A DNA stretch of 64,000 nt, taken from assembly GCA_019119225.1 (NCBI GenBank), contig DWXM01000071.1, forward strand, positions 1-64,000. The letters run 5' to 3'. Both the position numbers and the translations under genes were made by a program. Source of the DNA: Candidatus Nosocomiicoccus stercorigallinarum. Its GTDB lineage: Bacteria > Bacillota > Bacilli > Staphylococcales > Salinicoccaceae. Below, piece by piece: positions 17,568-29,204 of the stretch. The notes under the pieces are model-generated. The model saw only the letters and a program-made list of their open reading frames with translations, did no database searches and was not told the DNA's origin. Numbering within the stretch: position 1 is the first letter of the stretch; each line of letters begins with the position of its first letter.

Positions 17568-19530
17568 TATCTCCGTCCTCTAAAATATCAATTTGATCAC
17601 TATCTAAAATAGAAATGTCATCACCTAAAGTGAAACTAACATTTTCTTCAATCCAGTCACGACGAATCGAAACATTATCTCCCATTAATGTCGATACACG
17701 TTTTAATGATAGTGCCTCATCATCAACAAGTACTTGAATTAACGTACGGTTTTCTGGATCCATTGTCGTTTCCCATAACTGGTCAGCCATCATTTCCCCG
17801 AGACCTTTATAACGCTGAATTTCAACGTTATCATTTAGTTCTTCTCTCATTTCAAGTAGTTCTTCTTCTGTCCATACATATCGTACATCTTTTTTCTTAC
17901 CACGCTTAGATTCTAATTTGAATAACGGTGGTAGTGCGATGTAAATTTTACCTGCTTCAAATAACGGACGCATATAATTAAAGAAGAAAGTAAGTAATAA
18001 CACTTGAATATGTGCACCATCTGTATCAGCATCAGTCATTATGATGATTTTGTCGTAATTCACTTCGTCAATATCAAACTCGTTACCGACTCCAGCACCT
18101 ATCGTATGAATAATCGTATTAATTTCTTCATTTTTAAAAATATCTTCAAAGCGCGCACGTTCCGTATTAATAACTTTACCTCTTAAAGGTAAAATCGCTT
18201 GGAATTTTCTATCTCTACCAAGTTTTGCTGATCCTCCAGCAGAATCTCCCTCAACTAAAAATAGTTCGTTTTTCTTTCTATTTCTACTTTGAGCCGGCGT
18301 TAATTTACCAGATAAAAGCGCATCTTTACGTTTAGATTTTTTACCACTACGCATATCTTCACGCGCTTTGCGTGCAGCTTCACGTACTTGTCTTGCTTTC
18401 ATTGCTTTTTTCACAAGTTCAGAAGAAACAACACCGTTTTCTTCTAATACATATGGTAAATTCTCGTTTAACACGTAATCCATTAACTGTCTTGCTTCAG
18501 GCGTTCCGAGTTTACCTTTCGTTTGCCCTTCAAATTGAAGCAGTTCTTCAGGTATCTTAACTGATATAACTGCGGTTAACCCTTCGCGAATATCATTACC
18601 TTCTAAGTTTTTGTCTTTTTCTTTTAACTCGCCAATTTTGCGCGCAAACTCATTAAAAATACGTGTAAATGCCGATTTAAAACCAACTTCATGCGTTCCC
18701 CCGTCTTTAGTTCGGACGTTATTAACAAAACTCATGACTGTTTCTGTATATTGATCGTTATATTGGAACGCAACATCTGCTTGCATACCGTTATAGCTAC
18801 CACTAAATGCAACTGGTGTACCGAAATTCTCTTTACCTTCATGTAAGAAATTAATAAAAGAAATCAAACCTTCTTCGTAATGAAATTCTTCAGTACGGTC
18901 AGTTTTTTCATCTTTAATAGATACTTTTAAGTTCTTTTCTAAAAATGCAGATTCTCTCATACGTTCAACTATCGTCTCAAAGTTAAACTGAACGCCAGAT
19001 TTAAAAACTTCTTGATCTGGTTTAAATGTTACTGACGTACCTGTACGGTTTGTATTGCCTATTTCTTTAAGGGGTTCGTTTACATGGCCACCGTTTTTAA
19101 ACGACATAAAATGTTTTTTTCCGTCTCTAAAGATTTCGAGTTCTAACCATTCAGATAATGCGTTTACTACAGATGCACCAACACCGTGAAGGCCTCCTGA
19201 CGTCTTATATCCACCAGAACCAAATTTACCTCCAGCGTGTAGCACTGTAAAAATAACCTCAGGTGTCGATTTACCACTATTATGTTTACCTGTCGGTAAC
19301 CCACGTCCATTATCCGTAATCGTAATACTATCGTCTTTATGAATTGTAATATCTATTTTGTCACCAAAGCCGTTAATAATCTCATCAACAGCGTTGTCTG
19401 TAATCTCATATACTAAATGATGCAGACCTCTAGCGTCCGTCGAACCAATGTACATACCTGGACGTTTACGAACCGCATCTAGACCTTCTAAAATTTGGAT
19501 GGAATCATCCGTATAATTTGAATTCGCCAA
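17557..19530 (-). CDS. parE: DNA topoisomerase IV subunit B
   Basis: GHKL ATPase and TOPRIM motifs (EGDSAGGSAKLGRD, IIIMTDADTDGAHI). TTG start inferred from GTAGGAGGAACACTTTTG. Confidence 0.95.
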   Translation of the reverse strand: MANSNYTDDSIQILEGLDAVRKRPGMYIGSTDARGLHHLVYEITDNAVDEIINGFGDKIDITIHKDDSITITDNGRGLPTGKHNSGKSTPEVIFTVLHAGGKFGSGGYKTSGGLHGVGASVVNALSEWLELEIFRDGKKHFMSFKNGGHVNEPLKEIGNTNRTGTSVTFKPDQEVFKSGVQFNFETIVERMRESAFLEKNLKVSIKDEKTDRTEEFHYEEGLISFINFLHEGKENFGTPVAFSGSYNGMQADVAFQYNDQYTETVMSFVNNVRTKDGGTHEVGFKSAFTRIFNEFARKIGELKEKDKNLEGNDIREGLTAVISVKIPEELLQFEGQTKGKLGTPEARQLMDYVLNENLPYVLEENGVVSSELVKKAMKARQVREAARKAREDMRSGKKSKRKDALLSGKLTPAQSRNRKKNELFLVEGDSAGGSAKLGRDRKFQAILPLRGKVINTERARFEDIFKNEEINTIIHTIGAGVGNEFDIDEVNYDKIIIMTDADTDGAHIQVLLLTFFFNYMRPLFEAGKIYIALPPLFKLESKRGKKKDVRYVWTEEELLEMREELNDNVEIQRYKGLGEMMADQLWETTMDPENRTLIQVLVDDEALSLKRVSTLMGDNVSIRRDWIEENVSFTLGDDISILDSDQIDILEDGDSDA

Positions 19531-19544
19531 AAGTGTTCCTCCTA

Positions 19545-19558
19545 CAAACATACGTTCG
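19545..19558 (-). promoter_or_regulatory. LexA-type box in the parE 5' region
   Basis: Minus strand CGAACGTATGTTTG, one mismatch to CGAAC-N4-GTTCG. Confidence 0.65.
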
Positions 19559-19653
19559 AATTAAAAATCTCTTCTTATATTTTATAGCACTTAAATGATT
19601 TTGCAAACCATATATATAAAAGTTAACATAATTATATTATTGACACTTCATAA

Positions 19654-19675
19654 ATTAATAAAATATTTTATTAAT
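19654..19675 (+). promoter_or_regulatory. 22-bp perfect palindrome overlapping the predicted plsY -10 region
   Basis: ATTAATAAAATATTTTATTAAT, downstream of TTGACA at 19640-19645. Confidence 0.6.
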
Positions 19676-19688
19676 CTATGTTAAAATA

Positions 19689-19705
19689 TTATTACCTAGT
19701 AATAA
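19689..19705 (+). promoter_or_regulatory. Putative FapR operator upstream of plsY
   Basis: TTATTACCTAGTAATAA matches 15/17 of TTAGTACCTRGTACTAA, with symmetric differences. Confidence 0.6.
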
Positions 19706-19719
19706 AATGAGGGTGGAAT

Positions 19720-20331
19720 ATGGAGTTTTCAACAATAGCATTATTAATTCTTTCGTATTTAATTGGATCTATTCCATTTGCTTTAATTATCGGTAAGACT
19801 TTTTTTGATATAGATATAAGAAATCATGGTAGTGGAAATATTGGCACGACAAACACGTTTAGAATTTTAGGAAAAAAAGCTGGTATCATCGTACTCATTT
19901 TAGACTTTTTAAAAGGTATGATACCCGTTTATATTGCAATGCTAGTAAATACTGAGTTACCACTAATTTTAGTTGGACTATGTGCAGCACTTGGACATGT
20001 TTACTCTATCTTTTTAAAGTTTAAAGGTGGTAAAGCTGTCGCTACAGGTGCTGGGGTTATACTTGCAGTCCAACCATTAATATTTTTAGTCTTACTGACC
20101 GCATTTTTAATTACATTATACATATTTAAATACGTGTCGCTTGGAAGTATCGTCGGTGTCACAACTTTATTCATATTGTCATTATTTACAGATGACTTAA
20201 CATTTAAGATCGTATCATTACTATTATTAATTATTATCATCTATAAGCATTTATCAAATATAAAAAGAATTATGAATAAAACAGAGCCAAAAGTTAAATT
20301 ATTTAAAAAAGATAATATAGGTTCAAATTAA
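19720..20331 (+). CDS. plsY: Glycerol-3-phosphate acyltransferase PlsY
   Basis: SYLIGSIPFALIIGK, GSGNIGTTNTFR, FLKFKGGKAVATGAGV. Confidence 0.95.
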   Translation: MEFSTIALLILSYLIGSIPFALIIGKTFFDIDIRNHGSGNIGTTNTFRILGKKAGIIVLILDFLKGMIPVYIAMLVNTELPLILVGLCAALGHVYSIFLKFKGGKAVATGAGVILAVQPLIFLVLLTAFLITLYIFKYVSLGSIVGVTTLFILSLFTDDLTFKIVSLLLLIIIIYKHLSNIKRIMNKTEPKVKLFKKDNIGSN

Positions 20332-20358
20332 AAAGCCAAGACATTTGTCTTGGCTTTT
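20331..20358. terminator. Bidirectional terminator
   Basis: AAAAGCCAAGACATTTGTCTTGGCTTTT between convergent genes. Confidence 0.9.
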
Positions 20359-20363
20359 ATATA

Positions 20364-23057
20364 TTATTCAGCAAGTTTTTTTCTTAGTACCATTTGTAGA
20401 ATACCACCATTACGATAGTAATCAACTTCTACTTCAGAGTCGAATCTTGCTTTTACATCGATATCTACAGTACTACCATCTTCTTTTGTAGCAGTGATTG
20501 TAATGATATCACCTGGTTTAACATTTTCATCTACAGGAATGTTAAACGTTTCGTTACCTTCTAAACCATAGTCATCTGAGTTTTTACCTTCAACGAATTG
20601 AAGCGGTAATACACCCATCATCACTAAGTTTGAACGGTGAATTCTTTCATAAGATGCAGCAAGTACTGCTTTAACTCCAAGTAAATTTGTTCCTTTAGCT
20701 GCCCAGTCACGACTTGATCCCATTCCGTAGTCGTCACCAGCAAGTACTACTAAGCCTGTATCGTCTTCTTTGTACTTCATTGCAGCGTCGTAAATACTCA
20801 TTACTTCACCAGTTGGCCAATATGTTGTATATCCACCTTCAGTACCTGGTGCAATTTGGTTACGAATACGAATATTTGCAAATGTACCTCGAACCATTAC
20901 TTCATGGTTACCACGTCTAGAACCATATGAGTTAAAGTCACGTGGTGAAACACCTTGCTCGATTAACCATTTACCTGCAGGTGTATCTTTACCGATTGCA
21001 CCTGCTGGAGAAATGTGGTCAGTTGTTACTGAATCACCGAATTTCGCAAGCACTTTTAAATCATTTAAAGGTTTTACTGAGTCCACTTCTGCTGGTAAGT
21101 CATTAAAGAATGTTGGATTTTGAATATACGTTGAATCTTCATTAAAGTCGTATAATGGAGCATCTGTGACGTTGATGTTATTCCAAGTTTCGTTAGAAGT
21201 GAACACTGTTTCATATTCTTTTTTGAATAATTCAGGTGTTACTGTTTCATGCACAGCATCTCTAACTTCTTGGATAGATGGCCAAATATCTTTCATGAAG
21301 ACGTCGTTACCCTCTTTATCTTGTCCGATTGGATCTTTGTAAAGATCGATATCGACAGTACCAGCTAGTGCGTATGCAACTACAAGCTGTGGTGATGCTA
21401 AGTAGTTTGCTTTAACTAATGGGTGAATACGCCCTTCGAAGTTACGGTTACCTGATAATACTGATGAAACGAGCATATCGTTGTCACTAATTGCCTCTGT
21501 AATCTCATCACGTAATGGACCTGAGTTACCAATACATGTCGTACAACCATAACCAACTAAGTTAAATCCAAGTTGATTTAAGTACTCTTGAAGCCCTGAG
21601 TTTTCAAGGTATCCAGTAACTACTTTAGAACCTGGTGCAAGTGATGTTTTCACGTGCTTAGGTACTGTTAATCCTTTTTCAACTGCCTTTTTCGCAACTA
21701 ATCCAGCACCTAACATAACATATGGGTTAGATGTGTTTGTACATGATGTAATTGCAGCAATGACTAAGTCACCTGTTTTAAGCGTCTCTTTTCCACCATC
21801 ATTATATTCAACTTCAACTTCTTGATCGAAAATTTCTTTAGAATAACCGTGACCATGGTTACCGTTTTCTCTCGTTACAGAAGCCTCAAATTCGTCTTTC
21901 ATGTCTGAAAGTAAGATTAAATCTTGTGGACGTTTTGGACCAGATAATGAAGGCTCTACTGTAGATAAATCTAACTCGAGTACTTCTGAGTATACTGGTT
22001 CTTTTTCTGCATTAAAGAATAGGTCATTTTCTTTTAAATACTTTTCAACGAGGTCGATATGTTCTTCAGAACGACCTGTAAGTTTTAAGTAACTTAATGT
22101 TTCTTCGTCAACAGGGAATAATGCATTTGTTGCACCGTACTCTGGCGCCATGTTTGAGATTGTGGCACGGTCAGCAAGTGGTAAGTTAGACACCCCTTCA
22201 CCGAAGTACTCAACGAATTTACCAACGACTCCGTGTTCACGTAACATTTGAGTAATACGTAACGCTAGGTCTGTTGCTGTTGCACCTTCAGGTAATTGGT
22301 TGGTTAGTTTAACACCAATAACTTCTGGTAATGGGAAGTAACTTGGTTGTCCAAGCATTCCTGCTTCAGCTTCGATACCACCAACACCCCAACCAAGAAC
22401 ACCTAAACCGTTGATCATAGTTGTGTGTGAGTCCGTACCAACCAGTGAGTCTGGGAAGATAACATCATCACGATCATGTACAACGTTTGCTAAGTATTCT
22501 AAGTTCACTTGGTGAACGATACCTGTTGCTGGAGGTACTGCTTGATAGTTATCAAACGCTTCAGCTGCCCAGCGTAAAAATTCATAACGTTCTTTGTTTC
22601 TTTCAAATTCTAGCTCCATGTTTTTAACAAGTGCGTTATGTGTACCGTAAGCGTCTACTTGTACTGAGTGGTCAATGACTAAGTCAACTGGTACTTCTGG
22701 GTTAATTTTTTGAATATCCCCGTCTTTGTCATTCATTGCTTTACGAAGTGACGCTAGGTCTACAACTGCAGGTACACCTGTGAAGTCTTGTAAAATAACT
22801 CGTGAAGGTTTAAAAGGAACTTCTTTACCTGCTAAATCACCTTTGTCCCAGTTCGCAAGTGATTCGATATGTTTTTCTTGAATTGAATGTCCGTCATATT
22901 GACGTAAAACTGATTCTAACAGTACACGAATTGAATATGGTAATTTTTCAACATCACTATATCCAGCATCAGTTAAAGATCTAAGAGAATAGTATGTTTT
23001 TTCTTCACCATTTACATTCAATGTACGTTTAGCATTTTCTTGTAAATTTTTTGCCAT
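20364..23057 (-). CDS. acnA: Aconitate hydratase
   Basis: Aconitase motifs [54 protein letters not shown]. Confidence 0.96.
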   Translation of the reverse strand: MAKNLQENAKRTLNVNGEEKTYYSLRSLTDAGYSDVEKLPYSIRVLLESVLRQYDGHSIQEKHIESLANWDKGDLAGKEVPFKPSRVILQDFTGVPAVVDLASLRKAMNDKDGDIQKINPEVPVDLVIDHSVQVDAYGTHNALVKNMELEFERNKERYEFLRWAAEAFDNYQAVPPATGIVHQVNLEYLANVVHDRDDVIFPDSLVGTDSHTTMINGLGVLGWGVGGIEAEAGMLGQPSYFPLPEVIGVKLTNQLPEGATATDLALRITQMLREHGVVGKFVEYFGEGVSNLPLADRATISNMAPEYGATNALFPVDEETLSYLKLTGRSEEHIDLVEKYLKENDLFFNAEKEPVYSEVLELDLSTVEPSLSGPKRPQDLILLSDMKDEFEASVTRENGNHGHGYSKEIFDQEVEVEYNDGGKETLKTGDLVIAAITSCTNTSNPYVMLGAGLVAKKAVEKGLTVPKHVKTSLAPGSKVVTGYLENSGLQEYLNQLGFNLVGYGCTTCIGNSGPLRDEITEAISDNDMLVSSVLSGNRNFEGRIHPLVKANYLASPQLVVAYALAGTVDIDLYKDPIGQDKEGNDVFMKDIWPSIQEVRDAVHETVTPELFKKEYETVFTSNETWNNINVTDAPLYDFNEDSTYIQNPTFFNDLPAEVDSVKPLNDLKVLAKFGDSVTTDHISPAGAIGKDTPAGKWLIEQGVSPRDFNSYGSRRGNHEVMVRGTFANIRIRNQIAPGTEGGYTTYWPTGEVMSIYDAAMKYKEDDTGLVVLAGDDYGMGSSRDWAAKGTNLLGVKAVLAASYERIHRSNLVMMGVLPLQFVEGKNSDDYGLEGNETFNIPVDENVKPGDIITITATKEDGSTVDIDVKARFDSEVEVDYYRNGGILQMVLRKKLAE

Positions 23058-23278
23058 TATATTTCCCCCCGGAATGTGGTCGTTAATCTTATTGTAACTG
23101 TTTTCAGTACTTTTTTAAACTTGTATGTATGATTTATTTATACAAACTATCTATATTCATCTATAAGTTTTAGTTATTGAAAATTAAATAACGATAATTT
23201 TTACTTTATATTTAAAATTATATAGCCCATAAAGTGTTTTTTGTGTACAATAGAAAGATATTATTATGAGGTGAAAAT

Positions 23279-23680
23279 ATGATTAAAGAATTTAAAGAAT
23301 TTATGATGCGTGGAAACGTATTAGATCTTGCAGTTGCTGTTGTTATCGGGGCTGCATTTGGTAAAATCGTTGACTCATTAGTTGGTAATATCATTATGCC
23401 ATTAATTGGACTATTATTTGGTGACACAGACTTCGCGTCTTCTTGGCAGTGGAATGGTGTTACGTACGGAGTATTCATACAGTCAATTATCGACTTCTTA
23501 ATTATCGGTTTTGCAGTATTCATGTTTGTTAAAATTGTAAATAAAGTCACTTTGGGTGCATTTGAAGAAAGAGAAGAAGAAGAAACTGCTGAAGAAGTCT
23601 TATTATTACGTGAAATTTTAGATGAGTTAAAATTACAAGATGCTAAAGAAGAACAAAAATATATACGTGAAGAAGAGTAA
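23279..23680 (+). CDS. mscL: Large-conductance mechanosensitive channel
   Basis: [44 protein letters not shown]. Confidence 0.96.
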   Translation: MIKEFKEFMMRGNVLDLAVAVVIGAAFGKIVDSLVGNIIMPLIGLLFGDTDFASSWQWNGVTYGVFIQSIIDFLIIGFAVFMFVKIVNKVTLGAFEEREEEETAEEVLLLREILDELKLQDAKEEQKYIREEE

Positions 23681-23685
23681 AAATA

Positions 23686-23714
23686 ATCCCAAATTAGAAT
23701 TTCTAATTTGGGAT
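23686..23714. terminator. Bidirectional terminator
   Basis: ATCCCAAATTAGAATTTCTAATTTGGGAT plus T-run. Confidence 0.9.
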
Positions 23715-23723
23715 CTTTTTTAT

Positions 23724-24989
23724 TTATTTATTTGAAAAATGTTGTTTAATATAACTGATAAAGTACAAGCTACCTGTACAAAGTAATACATCTCCGTCGA
23801 ATTCATCGACAAATTTTATATAATCATCCACTTGTTTTACATTTTGATGATTGACTGATTCTAAAATCTTATCGATTGGCATCCTTCTGTAAAAATCAAA
23901 TTCTGTAACGACAAATTCATCTGCGATAGCCTCTAATTCATCGACCATATATTGAATCGGTTTACCTTCTACTACTGAAAATAATACAGTAATTTTACGA
24001 TCTGTATAGTTTTCTTTCATCGTCTTAATCAAGACATCAACTGCTTCTTTATTGTGCGCGCCATCTATAATAATCGTCGGGTTTTCTTGGAGTATTTCAA
24101 TTCTACCTGGCCAAGTAACAGACTCAACACCTTGCACAACTTTGTTCATATCTAAATTAACAATTTTTAAGTCATGCATTTCAAGTAGCGCTGCGAGTGC
24201 TAAACTTGCATTTTGTTGTTGATGATATCCGAGCATTTTTAACTGGATATCATTAAAATCATAGTCCTTATATTTAAATGAGAATTCATGATTGTTACTA
24301 AGTAAGACAATATCTCGTCCAAGTTCAATACCTTTAGCATGCTTTTCATCTAATACTTTATAGATGACATGTTTTGACTCTGTGTCATCTATACTAAAGA
24401 CTAGCGGTACATTTTCTTTAATTACACCTGATTTGTCTTTAGTAATTTCAACTAAAGTTTCACCTAATATATCAGTGTGGTCCTTGCCGATACTTGTTAA
24501 CACAGTCATTACAGGATTAAATACATTTGTCGAATCATGCGTTGCACCGAGTCCTGCTTCTACTAATACGATATCAACAGGGTGAATATTGCCGAAATAA
24601 ACAAACATCATCGTCGTAATAATTTCAAATTCAGTTGCTGGACCGAGATCTGTCTCTTCAGTAAGTTGTTCACTTACAGGACGAACGATACTCGCAACTT
24701 CACTAAGTGCATCGTTAGAAATTGGTGTGCCGTTAATTGAAATTCTTTCATTAAAGACTTCAATATATGGCGACGTAAACGTACCGACTGAGTAGCCATT
24801 ATCATTTAATGCCCCTCTCATATACGATACGACAGAGCCCTTACCATTTGTTCCTACAATATGAACACCTGTAACTTTCTTTTCTGGATTACCGAGTTTT
24901 TCGAGCATCCAAACCATGCGTTTTACGCCTGGTTTGATGCCGAATTTACCTCGATTATGAATCCAGTCTAATGTTTCATCATAATTCAT
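23724..24989 (-). CDS. folC: Folylpolyglutamate/dihydrofolate synthase
   Basis: Mur ligase-like: VGTNGKGSVVSYM, FTSPY, IIDGAHNKEA; downstream of valS. Confidence 0.93.
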   Translation of the reverse strand: MNYDETLDWIHNRGKFGIKPGVKRMVWMLEKLGNPEKKVTGVHIVGTNGKGSVVSYMRGALNDNGYSVGTFTSPYIEVFNERISINGTPISNDALSEVASIVRPVSEQLTEETDLGPATEFEIITTMMFVYFGNIHPVDIVLVEAGLGATHDSTNVFNPVMTVLTSIGKDHTDILGETLVEITKDKSGVIKENVPLVFSIDDTESKHVIYKVLDEKHAKGIELGRDIVLLSNNHEFSFKYKDYDFNDIQLKMLGYHQQQNASLALAALLEMHDLKIVNLDMNKVVQGVESVTWPGRIEILQENPTIIIDGAHNKEAVDVLIKTMKENYTDRKITVLFSVVEGKPIQYMVDELEAIADEFVVTEFDFYRRMPIDKILESVNHQNVKQVDDYIKFVDEFDGDVLLCTGSLYFISYIKQHFSNK

Positions 24990-24990
24990 A

Positions 24991-27618
24991 TTACTTACCT
25001 CTTAACTCGTTCAGTCTCGAATTCACGTCTTCATATTGTTCTAAATATGAAGCTTGTTTTTCTTTTTCTTGATTTACAATTTTTTCTGGTGCATTTTGAA
25101 CGAATTTTTCATTGCTTAGCTTACCTTTAACACGTTTTAACTCTCCGTCTAGACGCTCAAGTTCTTTTTCTAAACGCTCGATTTCTTCATCTAAATCGAT
25201 TAGTCCTTCGAGTGGAAGTACAACTGTCGCACCTTTAACGACTTGAGTTTTTGCGTCATCTTCAATGTTAATTTTTTCTCCAATTTCAAGTGTTTCAGGA
25301 TTAGTAAATCGAGTAATGTAATGTGTGTTTTCTTCGATTAATTGTCGACTTGTACTATCTTTAATTTCAATTTTAATATCGATTGGTTTAGAAAGTGGTG
25401 TATTCACTTCATTTCTCGTTTGACGGACTGATTTGATAATATCTACGAGTAAACCCATCGTATGGTTACTTTCTTCATTCGATAATGCCTCATCGACTGT
25501 TGGCCATTCACTAACAACAATTGATTGACTGCTATCAATTGCTTGGTAAATCTCTTCAGTAACAAATGGCATAAATGGATGTAGCATTTTTAAGATTTTG
25601 TCGAGTGTGTAAAGTAGTACTGAACGCGTCATTTGTTTTTCTTCTTCAGTACCTTCATTCATTGAGATTTTAGACATTTCAATGTACCAATCACAGAAAT
25701 CATCCCAAATGAAGTGGTATAAAATACGACCAACTTCACCAAACTCATATTTTTCAAATAGACGTGTGACTTCACGAATAGTGTCATTTAAGCGTGTTAA
25801 GATCCACTCGTCTGCAAGTGTTTTTTCACCCTCTAAATTAATGTCTGAGTGTTTAAAATCTGAACCGATATTCATTAACGCAAATCTTGATGCGTTCCAA
25901 ATTTTGTTGATAAAGTTCCAGATTGACTCTACTTTTTCGTCACTATAGCGTAAGTCTTGACCTGGTGTTGATCCTGTAGATAAGAAGAATCTAAGTGCGT
26001 CTGCACCGTACTTATCAATAACGTCCATTGGGTCTACACCATTACCTAGAGATTTAGACATTTTGCGATTTTGTTCGTCACGAACAAGCCCATGTAGTAA
26101 TACATCATTAAACGGACGCGTGTCAGTTTGTTCAAGTCCAGAGAAAATCATACGTGATACCCAGAAGAATATAATGTCATATCCAGTGACGAGTACGTTT
26201 GTTGGATAATATTTTTTAAGTAAATCAGTTTCTTCTGGCCAACCTAACGTAGAAAATGGCCATAATGCACTTGAGAACCATGTATCTAATACGTCTTTAT
26301 CTTGCGTCCAATTTTCAATATCTTCTGGTGCTTCTTCACCGACGTACATTTCACCAGTTTCGTTGTGATACCATGCTGGAATTTGGTGCCCCCACCATAA
26401 TTGTCTAGAAATCACCCAATCATGAACGTTTTCCATCCAACGGTTAAATGTACCTTCAAAACGATTAGGTACGAAGTTAACTCTATTATTTGTTTCTTGG
26501 TTTTCGAGTGTTTCATCTCTAAGTGGTGCCATTTTAACGAACCACTGTGTCGATAAATAAGGCTCTACAATTGCGTTACTACGTTCTGAGTGTCCAACGC
26601 TGTGCATGTGAGATTCAACTTTAATTAGCTGATCTGTTTTTTCTAATTCTTCGACAATAGCTTTACGTGCTTCAAAACGGTCCATTCCAACGAATTTACC
26701 ACCGAGTTCGTTAATTGTACCATCTTCATTCATAACGTTAATACGCTCTAAATTATGACGATTTCCAAGATCAAAGTCATTTGGGTCGTGTGCAGGTGTT
26801 ACTTTCATTGCACCTGTTCCAAATTCCATATCGACGTAATCATCAGTAATTACAGGGATTTCACGGTCCATCAGTGGTAAAATTACTGTTTTACCAATAA
26901 TATCTTGATATCTCTCATCATCTGGGTGAACGACAACCGCAGTATCACCGAGCATTGTCTCTGGACGAGTCGTTGCAATTTCTAAATAACCGCTGCCATC
27001 AGTATATGGATATTTTACATGGTAAAACTTACCTTCAATTTCTTTATGAACAACTTCAATATCACTTAATGCTGTACGTGTTTCAGGGTCCCAGTTAATA
27101 ATGTATTCTCCGCGGTAGATAAGTCCTTTGTTATACATACTTACAAAAGTTTTACGTACTGCTTTAGATAGACCTTCATCTAACGTGAATCTTTCTTTTG
27201 TATAGTCAAGACCAAGACCTAATTTTTTCCATTGATCGCGGATGTGACCAGCATATTCTTCTTTCCAGTTCCATGCGTGAGATAAAAATTCTTCACGTGT
27301 TAAATCGTGGATGTCAATACCTTCTTCTTTCAGACGTTGAACAACTCGTGCTTGAGTCGCAATACCTGCATGGTCCATACCAGGTAAGTATAACGTGTCA
27401 AAACCTTGCATACGTTTTTGACGTGTAATAATATCTTGCAACGTCGTATCCCAAGCGTGCCCTAAATGAAGCTTTCCTGTCACGTTTGGTGGTGGAATAA
27501 CAATTGTATAAGGGGGTTTTTCAGAGGTAACATCTGATTCGAAATAACCTGCTTCTACCCACTGTTCATATTTACCTTTTTCAACTTCTGTTGGATTATA
27601 CTTTGTTGGCATATCCAT
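24991..27618 (-). CDS. valS: Valyl-tRNA synthetase
   Basis: [29 protein letters not shown]-terminal coiled coil. Confidence 0.97.
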   Translation of the reverse strand: MDMPTKYNPTEVEKGKYEQWVEAGYFESDVTSEKPPYTIVIPPPNVTGKLHLGHAWDTTLQDIITRQKRMQGFDTLYLPGMDHAGIATQARVVQRLKEEGIDIHDLTREEFLSHAWNWKEEYAGHIRDQWKKLGLGLDYTKERFTLDEGLSKAVRKTFVSMYNKGLIYRGEYIINWDPETRTALSDIEVVHKEIEGKFYHVKYPYTDGSGYLEIATTRPETMLGDTAVVVHPDDERYQDIIGKTVILPLMDREIPVITDDYVDMEFGTGAMKVTPAHDPNDFDLGNRHNLERINVMNEDGTINELGGKFVGMDRFEARKAIVEELEKTDQLIKVESHMHSVGHSERSNAIVEPYLSTQWFVKMAPLRDETLENQETNNRVNFVPNRFEGTFNRWMENVHDWVISRQLWWGHQIPAWYHNETGEMYVGEEAPEDIENWTQDKDVLDTWFSSALWPFSTLGWPEETDLLKKYYPTNVLVTGYDIIFFWVSRMIFSGLEQTDTRPFNDVLLHGLVRDEQNRKMSKSLGNGVDPMDVIDKYGADALRFFLSTGSTPGQDLRYSDEKVESIWNFINKIWNASRFALMNIGSDFKHSDINLEGEKTLADEWILTRLNDTIREVTRLFEKYEFGEVGRILYHFIWDDFCDWYIEMSKISMNEGTEEEKQMTRSVLLYTLDKILKMLHPFMPFVTEEIYQAIDSSQSIVVSEWPTVDEALSNEESNHTMGLLVDIIKSVRQTRNEVNTPLSKPIDIKIEIKDSTSRQLIEENTHYITRFTNPETLEIGEKINIEDDAKTQVVKGATVVLPLEGLIDLDEEIERLEKELERLDGELKRVKGKLSNEKFVQNAPEKIVNQEKEKQASYLEQYEDVNSRLNELRGK

Positions 27619-27654
27619 AAGTACTTCACTCTCTTTCTAATTAATTAAATAAAA

Positions 27655-27865
27655 CAAAAAATCCCATCCTAATAATAGGACGGGATAACCGTGGTACCAC
27701 CTAAATTTGGCATAATTATGCCACACTTAACTATGATTAACGCTCATTAAACGTTTATCTTTACTATTATTTCGAGACAAATTATTCATAGACTACTTCA
27801 CATTACGCTGCCATATGCTTTCACCAGACGCATACTCTCTAAAGACTTATATAATGTTACTACTT
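27655..27865 (-). promoter_or_regulatory. T-box leader of valS (specifier GTA)
   Basis: Minus strand AGAGAGTATGCG...GGTGAAAGC...GTGAA-GTA-GTC...TAGGTGGTACCACGG and a terminator ATCCCGTCCTATTATTAGGATGGGATTTTTT. Confidence 0.92.
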
Positions 27866-27915
27866 CTATTATCTATATTTAACTATGTTAATTTTATTGT
27901 ATTCTTGAATGTAAG

Positions 27916-28968
27916 TCAACTTTTCTTAAACTCACGATCCGTAAGAAACTTCGCAACTATCGGAACGACAACTAATATAATAAAAAATATTCTAAATATA
28001 TGATAACTTGAAATCATCGCGATATCTCCGCCACTTTCCATTGCAATTACAATAATTTGCGCAAGACCACCTGGTGCTGCTGATAAGAAGAGATTCGTAA
28101 ATTCATGTGATGTAAAGATAATATACACTGAAACGATAATAAAAGTACCTAAGATTAAGCCCACATTTTGAATAACAATTGCTAAAATATCTTTTAATGA
28201 TAATTCTTTCATAAGTGTCGTAATTTGTAGTCCGATTCTAATACCGAATAGAATCTGTGCAAATGCAATTAAAAACTGATCTAACGTAAAGGTAATTTCT
28301 GTAGTCAAATTCCAGGCAATTGTCACAAAAATAGGACCAAGTAGTAATGCAGCTGGGAATTTTATCTTTCTTAAAAGCACGTAAAGTATATACCCCATGA
28401 CTGGAACGAGTAGTATATATGGGTTTTTAATTTCAGTAATATTTAAAACATCTGGAAGATGACCAATACTATCTTCAGGAAAGAAATGCGTAATAATTGG
28501 TACAAGTGTGACAATAAAAATAATTCTAGATGTCTGAGTGAGCGAGACAAGTAGAAGATTTGCGTTTTTATTTTCCTCTGCCATTATTATCATTTGACTT
28601 AAAGCACCTGGGACACTCGCAAGAACTGCGGTCTCTACGGTTGTATTTGTAAGTTTACGAAATGGGATCGACAATAAAAGTGCTAGACCAATCGTAAATA
28701 ACGTAATAATGACAATGTTATACCAGTCTTCAGTCATTTTAATAATCGCTGGCAACGTTAAAGATGTTCCGATTTGAATCCCCATTATAAAAACACCAGA
28801 GTTACTTAAAATTTTTGGGAACCATATATCATTATCAATGACTCTAATAAATATTAACGTTCCTATCATTGATCCAAATAAGTAGCTGAGTGGTAAGTCA
28901 ATCAGTTGGAGTATATTCGCAACTAATATAATAAAAATAATGAGAGAGATGAGTTTTATAATTCTCAC
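27916..28968 (-). CDS. AbrB-family putative membrane transporter
   Basis: Duplicated hydrophobic domain with VPGALSQMIIMAEE and APGGLAQIIVIAMESGGDIAMISSYHIFRIFFI motifs. Confidence 0.82.
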   Translation of the reverse strand: MRIIKLISLIIFIILVANILQLIDLPLSYLFGSMIGTLIFIRVIDNDIWFPKILSNSGVFIMGIQIGTSLTLPAIIKMTEDWYNIVIITLFTIGLALLLSIPFRKLTNTTVETAVLASVPGALSQMIIMAEENKNANLLLVSLTQTSRIIFIVTLVPIITHFFPEDSIGHLPDVLNITEIKNPYILLVPVMGYILYVLLRKIKFPAALLLGPIFVTIAWNLTTEITFTLDQFLIAFAQILFGIRIGLQITTLMKELSLKDILAIVIQNVGLILGTFIIVSVYIIFTSHEFTNLFLSAAPGGLAQIIVIAMESGGDIAMISSYHIFRIFFIILVVVPIVAKFLTDREFKKS

Positions 28969-28991
28969 GTAATCACTCCGAGTATATAAAA

Positions 28992-29016
28992 ATACCTCGA
29001 GAAACTCCCGAGGTAT
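28992..29016. terminator. Terminator
   Basis: ATACCTCGAGAAACTCCCGAGGTAT. Confidence 0.8.
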
Positions 29017-29022
29017 ACAAGA

Positions 29023-29136
29023 TTATAAATGATAAATAAGTACTGGTAATAGTAAAAGAAATGCTACTAGTGGCATTAACCAATAAACAACTCTTTCTGA
29101 AGCAGGTTGTCTCTTATTGTTCTTTTGAATTGGCAT
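29023..29136 (-). CDS. Small 37-aa single-pass membrane protein (below ORF-track cutoff)
   Basis: ATG...TAA: MPIQKNNKRQPASERVVYWLMPLVAFLLLLPVLIYHL. Basic N-terminus, one TM helix, followed by a terminator. Confidence 0.5.
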   Translation of the reverse strand: MPIQKNNKRQPASERVVYWLMPLVAFLLLLPVLIYHL

Positions 29137-29204
29137 AGCTACCCTACTCTCTTTAACTTGTTTATATATTAAATTATGCACATTTTCTATAGTTAAATCA
29201 ATAC

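Noticed and set aside
23218-23550. 110-aa minus-strand ORF over mscL
   Set aside because: Shadow of the confident mscL gene.
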